A program made the translations under genes and the position numbers. Below the pieces are notes generated by a model, which did no database searches, had not been told where the DNA came from, and saw nothing but the letters and a program-made list of their open reading frames with translations. Positions 7,029 through 12,420 of a DNA stretch of 12,420 bases are shown here, piece by piece; position 1 is the first letter of the stretch, and each line of letters begins with the position of its first letter. The DNA comes from Betaproteobacteria bacterium (lineage in GTDB: Bacteria; Pseudomonadota; Gammaproteobacteria; Burkholderiales; Burkholderiaceae_C): positions 1-12,420 of the forward strand of contig RFWA01000042.1 of assembly GCA_009922295.1 (NCBI GenBank), in the 5' to 3' direction.

Positions 7029-7568
7029 ATGCGTCTGCACCATGCTGGCTTCACCCTGGTCGAACTGATGGTCACAGTGACCGTGTCTGTGATCCTGATC
7101 GCCATTGCCGCACCCTCTTTTGGGACACTGCTCCTAAAGCGGTCGGTTCAGGTTGCGGCGGACAACCTGGTCAGCGACCTGCGGTTTGCCCGCTCTGCCG
7201 CGATCAAACTGTCGCGAACGGTCAGTGTTTGCAGCGCGAGGACCAGCACTGCCTGCAGCGACGGTGCCAGCTGGAAGGACGGCTGGATCATCTTCGTTGA
7301 CGCCGATGGTGACGGCAGTCTGGACCAGGGCGATGAGGTGCTGCGCGTGCAGGACGCCCTCACTTCAATCGCCGCGATGGCGAGTACCTCGCCCGTCAAT
7401 GACCGAGCGTTTTTTGTTTACCAACCGACTGGCATGGCCCGTGGTGCCACCCAGACCTTCATCATCACCCCGACCGGGGACGGTGCCAGTAGCCTCAAAC
7501 GCTTGGTTTGTGTGTCCATCCAGGGTCGCGCTTCGCTGCGAGCTGCAGGAACGGAGTCATGCACTTGA
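7029..7568 (+). CDS. fimT: Type IV pilus minor pilin, GspH/FimT (FimU-like) family
   Basis: This is a 179-residue prepilin, first gene of a minor-pilin operon. The leader is short (MRLHHAG) with predicted prepilin-peptidase cleavage between Gly7 and Phe8; the mature N-terminus FTLVELMVTV has the conserved glutamate at mature position 5, followed by a hydrophobic helix. The soluble domain carries two cysteine pairs (Cys68/Cys76 and two near the C-terminus) and GWIIFVDADGDGSLDQGDE at about 85-103, a GspH/FimT hallmark region that also resembles a calcium-binding loop. By analogy with fimU-pilV-pilW-pilX-pilY1 of Pseudomonas it would join the pilus tip or priming complex. No good Shine-Dalgarno sequence precedes the ATG, but no other in-frame start fits the leader. 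The last ten bases overlap pilV. Confidence 0.9.
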   Translation: MRLHHAGFTLVELMVTVTVSVILIAIAAPSFGTLLLKRSVQVAADNLVSDLRFARSAAIKLSRTVSVCSARTSTACSDGASWKDGWIIFVDADGDGSLDQGDEVLRVQDALTSIAAMASTSPVNDRAFFVYQPTGMARGATQTFIITPTGDGASSLKRLVCVSIQGRASLRAAGTESCT

Positions 7569-8131
7569 CGCACCAGCGTGGCTTTTCGATGATCGAGGTG
7601 CTGGTGGCCATCGTCATCTCTGCCGTCGCCTTGCTGGCGTTGGCCGGCGTCAATGCCGCTTCGATCCGTTACACCAAGATGTCGCAATATCGCGCGACCG
7701 CTACCCAGCTGGCCAATGACATGGGCGAGCGTATGCGGGCCAACAAGGGCAATCCGTCTGCTGGCGCGCAGGCGGCCACCGGTTTTTTTGCAGGCGCCTA
7801 TGACTTCAACACTGACTTTGCCGGACAGGCCACGCGCGCGGTCCTGCCGGCGGAATTGTGTGCCACGGCACTGAGCAATTGCACCCCGGACGGCATTGCC
7901 GCCCTGGACCTTGCGCAGTGGCGTCGACTGGTGCGCGACCAGTTGCCGCAGGGCTCGATTTTTCTGTTGCGGCAGGCCGACCAGTCGGCCATGGACCTGT
8001 GGTTGGTCTGGCGCGACCCGGCTGTGGCCGCCCCCGACGAGGCGCCAGCGCTGGCGATGGAGTGCCCTGATGGCCTGAACCGCGGCAACGATGCCAGCAT
8101 GCGCTGCAGTTACTTCAGGATCAATTTGTGA
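7559..8131 (+). CDS. pilV: Type IV pilus minor pilin PilV
   Basis: The 190-residue protein has a prepilin leader MHLTHQRG with cleavage before FSMIEVLVAIVISAVALLAL; Glu at mature position 5 is present. The following AGVNAASIRYTKMSQYRAT and LANDMGERMRAN segments are typical of PilV. Four cysteines occur in the soluble domain (LCATALSNC and the C-terminal EC...RC). It is expected to act with PilW, PilX and PilY1 in starting pilus assembly. The frame is open upstream to 7508 but the ATG at 7559, preceded by AGGAACGGAG, fits the leader length and the ribosome-binding site. It overlaps fimT by ten bases and pilW by four, so the genes are translated together. Confidence 0.93.
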   Translation: MHLTHQRGFSMIEVLVAIVISAVALLALAGVNAASIRYTKMSQYRATATQLANDMGERMRANKGNPSAGAQAATGFFAGAYDFNTDFAGQATRAVLPAELCATALSNCTPDGIAALDLAQWRRLVRDQLPQGSIFLLRQADQSAMDLWLVWRDPAVAAPDEAPALAMECPDGLNRGNDASMRCSYFRINL

Positions 8132-8964
8132 ACGCCGCTGTCCGTTACCAGCGCATGCAGGGCCTGTCCCTCGTCGAAGTGATGGTGTCACTGGTGATCG
8201 GCTTGGTGGTGGTCGGCGCCGTGCTGGTCAGTTACATCACTGCAGGTACCACCGGGCGTCAGCAGGCCGCGTACGCCGAGATGAATGAAAACGCACAACT
8301 GGCCCTGACACTGATCGCTCGTGATCTCTTGCTGGCGGGTTTTTCCGCTCCGCTTGGTGTGGCCGCTGACGGCCTGAGCTTTACCCGCACCTATGCCAGC
8401 CGACCGGTTTTTGGGTGCCGTACCGGCTTCGCGGCCCCGGCCACCACGGGTGCAGTGGCCTGCGCGCTCAGCGGCAGCGACGCCCTGGAAGTGGTCTACC
8501 AGGCTGACGCTGCCAACAGCGTGCCCACCGCTTCCGGTGTGCCCACCGATTGTTTGGGCAATGGCTTGGCAGATGCCGGGGGGTTCTATCTGGCTTACAA
8601 CCGCTATTACCTGGCTACCAGCAGCAGCGGTCGCTCCGAGATGCATTGCGCCAGCCGGCAGGGCGCTGGAGGACAACCGCTGGTGGACAACGTGGAAGGC
8701 ATGACTGTCTGGTACGGGGAGGCCAATGCTGCCAGCCCGCGCGCAGTGGCTCGTTATGTGCGAGCGAACGCCGTCAGTGACTGGGGCCTTGTGCTGAGCG
8801 TTCGGGTCTGTCTGCTGATGCGCAGCAGTGAGTCGGTGCTCGCCAACAGTGAAGACACTGTGACCTATCTGGACTGTGATTCAGCGCAGCAAACCAGCGC
8901 CGACGGTTTTGTGCGCCGTGCTTTTTTCAGCACCACCACGCTGCGTAACAAGATGGCGTTTTGA
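8128..8964 (+). CDS. pilW: Type IV pilus minor pilin PilW
   Basis: This 278-residue prepilin has a leader MNAAVRYQRMQG cleaved before LSLVEVMVSLVIGLVVVGAV; the mature glutamate 5 is present. The larger soluble domain includes QLALTLIARDLLLAGF, a PilW-family feature, and several cysteines. The start is GTG at 8128, overlapping the pilV stop as GTGA, with AGGA seven bases upstream; an ATG at 8155 would leave too short a leader. PilW is a minor pilin of the tip/priming complex in the Pseudomonas model. It ends two bases before the pilX start. Confidence 0.92.
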   Translation: MNAAVRYQRMQGLSLVEVMVSLVIGLVVVGAVLVSYITAGTTGRQQAAYAEMNENAQLALTLIARDLLLAGFSAPLGVAADGLSFTRTYASRPVFGCRTGFAAPATTGAVACALSGSDALEVVYQADAANSVPTASGVPTDCLGNGLADAGGFYLAYNRYYLATSSSGRSEMHCASRQGAGGQPLVDNVEGMTVWYGEANAASPRAVARYVRANAVSDWGLVLSVRVCLLMRSSESVLANSEDTVTYLDCDSAQQTSADGFVRRAFFSTTTLRNKMAF

Positions 8965-8966
8965 TC

Positions 8967-9566
8967 ATGTTGACCCCGACGCCTATGCCGCGCTCATTCG
9001 ATGTCCGTTTCACGTCACGGTCTGCGCAAGCGCTGCAGACTGGCGTGTCCTTGATCATTGTGCTGATCATGCTGGTGATCATTGGCCTGACTTCGGCGGC
9101 CGCCATGCGCAATGCGACGTCTGGTGAGAAGGTCACCAACAACATCAGGTTGCAGAACCTGGCGCAGCAATATGCAGAGGCCGCATTGCGCTATTGCGAA
9201 GCCGAGATGCTCAAGGCCAGCGCCGATCGGGTGGCGACCCTGGCTGACCTTAACATCAGCACCACGCCTGCGGGGACTGCTGATGCGTTGACCGGCTGGG
9301 GCCAGGCCGCCAGTTGGACCGGCGCGGGTGGCATTACGGCGACCAAAACCACCCTGCCCGAGGCGCGGGTGAAGTCCCAGGACAGTGCGTTCAGGCCCAG
9401 CCGATTGCCGGAGTGTGTGGTGGAGCGACAGGGGCTCGCTGATGGCAGTCGGGCCTATGTCATCACTGCGCGCGGCTTCAGTCCGGGCTACACAGCCGAT
9501 GGCGTCAGTGGCGTGACCACGGCGGGATCGGTGGTTTGGTTGCAGTCCACTATCTTGTTGGATTGA
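8967..9566 (+). CDS. pilX: Type IV pilus minor pilin PilX
   Basis: The 199-residue product matches the PilX N-terminal pattern: a longer leader ending ...SAQALQTG, then VSLIIVLIMLVIIGLTSAA and AMRNATSGEKVTNN. The position that is glutamate in most pilins (mature residue 5) is isoleucine, as in the GspK/PilX class placed at the pilus tip. The soluble domain is poorly conserved and contains two cysteines. The ATG at 8967 is chosen; a TTG at 8961 overlapping the pilW stop is an alternative, and an ATG at 8985 would shorten the leader by six residues. The gene lies two bases after pilW and 14 before pilY1. Confidence 0.9.
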   Translation: MLTPTPMPRSFDVRFTSRSAQALQTGVSLIIVLIMLVIIGLTSAAAMRNATSGEKVTNNIRLQNLAQQYAEAALRYCEAEMLKASADRVATLADLNISTTPAGTADALTGWGQAASWTGAGGITATKTTLPEARVKSQDSAFRPSRLPECVVERQGLADGSRAYVITARGFSPGYTADGVSGVTTAGSVVWLQSTILLD

Positions 9567-9570
9567 CGAT

Positions 9571-9575
9571 GAGGT
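9571..9575 (+). promoter_or_regulatory. Shine-Dalgarno sequence that fixes the pilY1 start
   Basis: GAGGT lies five bases before the ATG at 9581 and inside the codons that follow the alternative ATG at 9569. The alternative has no such site upstream, so 9581 is the more likely start of pilY1. Confidence 0.65.
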
Positions 9576-9580
9576 GCCTC

Positions 9581-12420
9581 ATGTCGAAATCAAACCCAAG
9601 CCCTGACTTTGGTGTGTTGCTGACGCTTTTAACCTCTCTCAGCCTGTGGTCGGCTACGGCTGTGTTGGCGCAAGCACCATCGCAAAAACCGCTGCTCAGC
9701 CGCGACGGTGGGGGCGCCAAGCCCAACATCATGCTGACCATGGACGATTCCGGCTCCATGATGTTCCAGCACATGCCCGAGGAGACAATTTACGCAGGCA
9801 GCTTTTCAGTTGCCAGCCCGGTGGGGACCAATTCAGTCAGCATGGATCCGGGCGACAACGCCACTTTGGCCGGTTTTTTCATAGGGACAGTTGCCGCCCA
9901 ACGCGGCAGCACCAACTGGCGGCAAAAAATCATGCGCGCGGCCGACACCAACACGGTGTACTACAACCCAGAGGTTCGCTACCAGCCATGGGCGCTGGCC
10001 ACCTACCCGCTGCCAGCCGCAAGCGGCATCACGCCGGCCGGCCGCAAGTCTAATTCCCCTGTTGCAGCGGCCTACCGCGACCCGATGAATCCGGTCAGCG
10101 GCGGCACAGTCAACCTCACCAACTCCCGTGATTTGTCCGCCACCTGGTGCTACCGGGACAGCCGCAGCGATTGCACCAGCGCCACCGAGTCCTACGATCC
10201 AGGCCTGTATTACCGACTCAAAAAAGACGCAGCCGGCGCCTACCTGGACCCGACCGCCCCTGCCAACTACACCGAGTACTCGATCAATGTACAGCTGACC
10301 TTTGCCAAAGTGGCCGCGCGCACCGATTGTGCGGGGGCAGTTGGCGCCGGCGGCTGCAGCCAGGCCGAGGAACGGCAAAATTTTGCCAATTGGTTCAGCT
10401 ACTACCGCACCCGCAATCTACTGGCGCGAGGCGCGCTGGTTGAGGCCTTTGCAGAGTCTGCTGACACCTTCCGTGTCGGCTGGGGCCGAATTAATCAGTC
10501 GAGCAGCACCAGCATTGACGGTGTCAACACCACAGTGATCCAGGCCGGCGTACGCGACTTCACCTCGGCTACCAAGACCAGCCTGTTCAACTGGCTGTAC
10601 GCCCTGCCAGCCAATGGTGGCACTCCCCTTCCCGGCGCCATGCGGGCTGTGGGTCAGTACTACTCCCGCGCCGATAACAAGGGGCCCTGGACCGATAACC
10701 CGGGTTCTGTCAATGCCACCGCCGACAAGTCCTGCCGGCGGGCCTATCACATCATGGTGACCGACGGTTACTGGAACGCCACGACCACAGCCGTCGGAAA
10801 TTCAGACAACACCAATGGCTCGGTCATTACCGGGCCAGGTCGCACTTACCAATACCTGGCGACACGGCCATTCAAGGACGACAATGCCAACACGCTGGCT
10901 GATTACGCCATGGAGTATTGGAAAAAAGACCTGCGCCCTGACCTGATCAACAACGTCGTGCCCTCTGCTGAAAACCCGGCTTTTTGGCAGCACATGGTCA
11001 ATTTCACTGTGGGGCTGGGCGTACGTGGCACGCTCAGGCCCGACAAGCTGCCCGGTGGGGCCCCTGATCCAGCCACGGACCTGCCGGCTCTCACGGCTGG
11101 CACCAAGAGCTGGGGGACCGATGAGATTGACGACCTGTGGCACGCAGCCCTGAACAGTCGGGGCAGTTTCATCAGTGCCAAGGACCCGGCAGAATTGGCG
11201 TCCGCGATCCGGGATTCGGTTGGTCAGGCCTTGCAACGGGAATTGCGCGAAGCCGGTGTGGCCACCGCCTCGACGACGCTGCAAGACAGTAACCGTAAAT
11301 ATGTGCCTCTGTATCGAACAGGGGACTGGAACGGCGATATCCAGGCCTATCTGCTCGATGCCAGTGGACAGACGGCTGCCCAAGCCTGGACCGCCGAGGC
11401 CCGGTTGCCGGCCTTCGCCAGTCGCAACATTCATACCTGGCGCACTGATACCACGCCAGCCCGGTCGGCGCCGTTCACCTGGGCTGACATGGGGGCGTCG
11501 AACCAAGCGGCTCTGGGCAGTGTCGCTGCGACTTACACCAGTTCCTTTGTGAATTTTTTGCGCGGCGACCGTAGCAAGGAGGGCGATGGCCAGCCCTTTC
11601 GTGAGCGCAAGGGGGCGCTGGGTGATTTCATCAATTCCAACCCGGTGTTGATCAAGGACGCCGTCAACATGAGTTACGGCACATTAACCACCGGCGGCAG
11701 CAGTTATGCCGCTTTTCTCACGGCAAAGGCCGTGCGCACCCCGGTGTTATTTGCCGGCAGCAACGACGGCATGCTCCACGCATTCAAAGACTCCCTGGGG
11801 GCCGTGGCGGCTGAGGATGGCCGCGAGGTCTTCGCCTATGTGCCCCGCGCGGTCTACCCCAACTTGTCCAAATTAAGCGATAAAACCTATGGCACCGCAC
11901 TGCTGGACCACCAGTATTTCGTCGATGGCCCGCTGTCGGAGGCAGATGCCTTTGTCAATGCGCCGGGTGCGGGTGGTGCTACTTGGCGCAATTACCTGTT
12001 GGGTTCATTGGGCTCTGGCGGGCGTGCGGTGTTTGCGCTGGATGTCACCGACACTGCCAATCTAGGGGCCAGCACGGTGCGCTGGGAACTCAGCAACGCA
12101 ACCCATGTTGACCTGGGTTATGTGTCAGCGCCGATCGAGGTCGGCGTGCTGCCCAACGGTGAGTGGGTGGCCATTTTTGGCAATGGCCGTTACAGCGATG
12201 CCGGGCGGGCGGTGTTGTTCGTGGTGAATCTGCAAACCGGGGTGGCGCAAACCTTGACTCTGGAGGGCGCCGGTGCCAACGGCTTGGGTGGGGTGGGCGT
12301 GGTGCGCAACAGCACCGGCGAAATCACTGCGCTCTACGCAGGCGACCTCAAGGGCAATCTGTGGAAGCTTGATTACCAGGCCAGCGCTGCCAGTCGCTTT
12401 GAGATCTCCGGTGGCAAGGC
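9581..12420 (+). CDS. pilY1: PilY1, type IV pilus tip-associated protein (partial, runs off right edge)
   Basis: PilY1/PilC is a large secreted or tip-located protein that regulates pilus extension, adhesion and surface sensing. The frame is open for 946 codons with no stop before the edge. A signal peptide at residues 1-30 ends ATAVLA before QA. A von Willebrand A-like domain spans about 49-550, with a MIDAS set: DxSxS at Asp55-Ser57-Ser59 (TMDDSGSMM), Thr348 in NGGTPLPGAM and Asp395 in HIMVTDGYWN. The PilY1 motif NTLADYAMEYWKKDLRPDL lies near 437-455. After NRKYVPLYRTGDWNGDIQAY comes the PilC-type beta-propeller, with LFAGSNDGMLHAFKDS (near 723-738) and GSLGSGGRAVFALDVTD (near 808-824). The propeller's later blades, and any calcium site there, are outside the window. 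It follows pilX by 14 bases as the fifth gene of the operon. Confidence 0.95.
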   Translation, partial: MSKSNPSPDFGVLLTLLTSLSLWSATAVLAQAPSQKPLLSRDGGGAKPNIMLTMDDSGSMMFQHMPEETIYAGSFSVASPVGTNSVSMDPGDNATLAGFFIGTVAAQRGSTNWRQKIMRAADTNTVYYNPEVRYQPWALATYPLPAASGITPAGRKSNSPVAAAYRDPMNPVSGGTVNLTNSRDLSATWCYRDSRSDCTSATESYDPGLYYRLKKDAAGAYLDPTAPANYTEYSINVQLTFAKVAARTDCAGAVGAGGCSQAEERQNFANWFSYYRTRNLLARGALVEAFAESADTFRVGWGRINQSSSTSIDGVNTTVIQAGVRDFTSATKTSLFNWLYALPANGGTPLPGAMRAVGQYYSRADNKGPWTDNPGSVNATADKSCRRAYHIMVTDGYWNATTTAVGNSDNTNGSVITGPGRTYQYLATRPFKDDNANTLADYAMEYWKKDLRPDLINNVVPSAENPAFWQHMVNFTVGLGVRGTLRPDKLPGGAPDPATDLPALTAGTKSWGTDEIDDLWHAALNSRGSFISAKDPAELASAIRDSVGQALQRELREAGVATASTTLQDSNRKYVPLYRTGDWNGDIQAYLLDASGQTAAQAWTAEARLPAFASRNIHTWRTDTTPARSAPFTWADMGASNQAALGSVAATYTSSFVNFLRGDRSKEGDGQPFRERKGALGDFINSNPVLIKDAVNMSYGTLTTGGSSYAAFLTAKAVRTPVLFAGSNDGMLHAFKDSLGAVAAEDGREVFAYVPRAVYPNLSKLSDKTYGTALLDHQYFVDGPLSEADAFVNAPGAGGATWRNYLLGSLGSGGRAVFALDVTDTANLGASTVRWELSNATHVDLGYVSAPIEVGVLPNGEWVAIFGNGRYSDAGRAVLFVVNLQTGVAQTLTLEGAGANGLGGVGVVRNSTGEITALYAGDLKGNLWKLDYQASAASRFEISGGK

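Noticed and set aside
6897..7043. Upstream extension of the ribD frame by 49 codons
   Set aside because: The extra residues have no similarity to RibD, and they would fill the divergent promoter region and overlap fimT; the family start fits the ATG at 6896.
7418..8191. Minus-strand open frame of 257 codons opposite fimT and pilV
   Set aside because: It spans two real pilin genes on the other strand and has no recognisable motif; it is a shadow frame.
10802..11506. Minus-strand open frame of 234 codons inside pilY1
   Set aside because: It lies wholly antisense to the uninterrupted, motif-rich pilY1 frame and resembles no known family.

Overview
This window is GC-rich chromosomal DNA, best explained as coming from a betaproteobacterium of the order Burkholderiales, probably Comamonadaceae (Rhodoferax/Polaromonas-like). 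That placement is an inference from protein style and gene order; no marker gene was compared. Coding density is very high. No rRNA, tRNA, CRISPR array or insertion sequence is visible.

The left half (1-6896) lies entirely on the minus strand and reads as one long gene string: ribD, ribE, ribBX, ribH, nusB, a class I aminotransferase gene, ybgC, tolQ, tolR, and tolA (running off the left edge). The first four genes belong to riboflavin synthesis, nusB to transcription antitermination, and ybgC-tolQRA to the Tol-Pal envelope system. Successive stop and start codons overlap by 1 to 4 bases from ribH through tolQ, so the segment is probably co-transcribed and translationally coupled.

Two departures from a textbook riboflavin operon stand out. 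First, ribE (riboflavin synthase) is broken: its 5' part (MFTGIITGVG... to GDSIA) and 3' part (HKTAGLTDTG... onward) lie in different frames, and about 27 residues of the first lumazine-binding domain are missing between them. This looks like a deletion of about 80 bases with a frameshift, or an assembly error. Second, the ribB-like gene carries a C-terminal domain that has lost the zinc cysteines and the active-site segment of GTP cyclohydrolase II (the RibBX architecture), so a true ribA must lie elsewhere.

A 132-base divergent spacer (6897-7028) separates this string from a plus-strand type IV pilus minor-pilin operon: fimT/fimU-like, pilV, pilW, pilX and a long pilY1 that runs off the right edge. 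The four small proteins have prepilin leaders. PilY1 has a signal peptide, a von Willebrand A-like domain with a complete MIDAS residue set, and the start of a C-terminal beta-propeller. Together they would form the tip and priming complex of a type IV pilus; the major pilin and assembly motor are not in the window.

I found no convincing undescribed system. The ribE lesion is the observation most worth checking.
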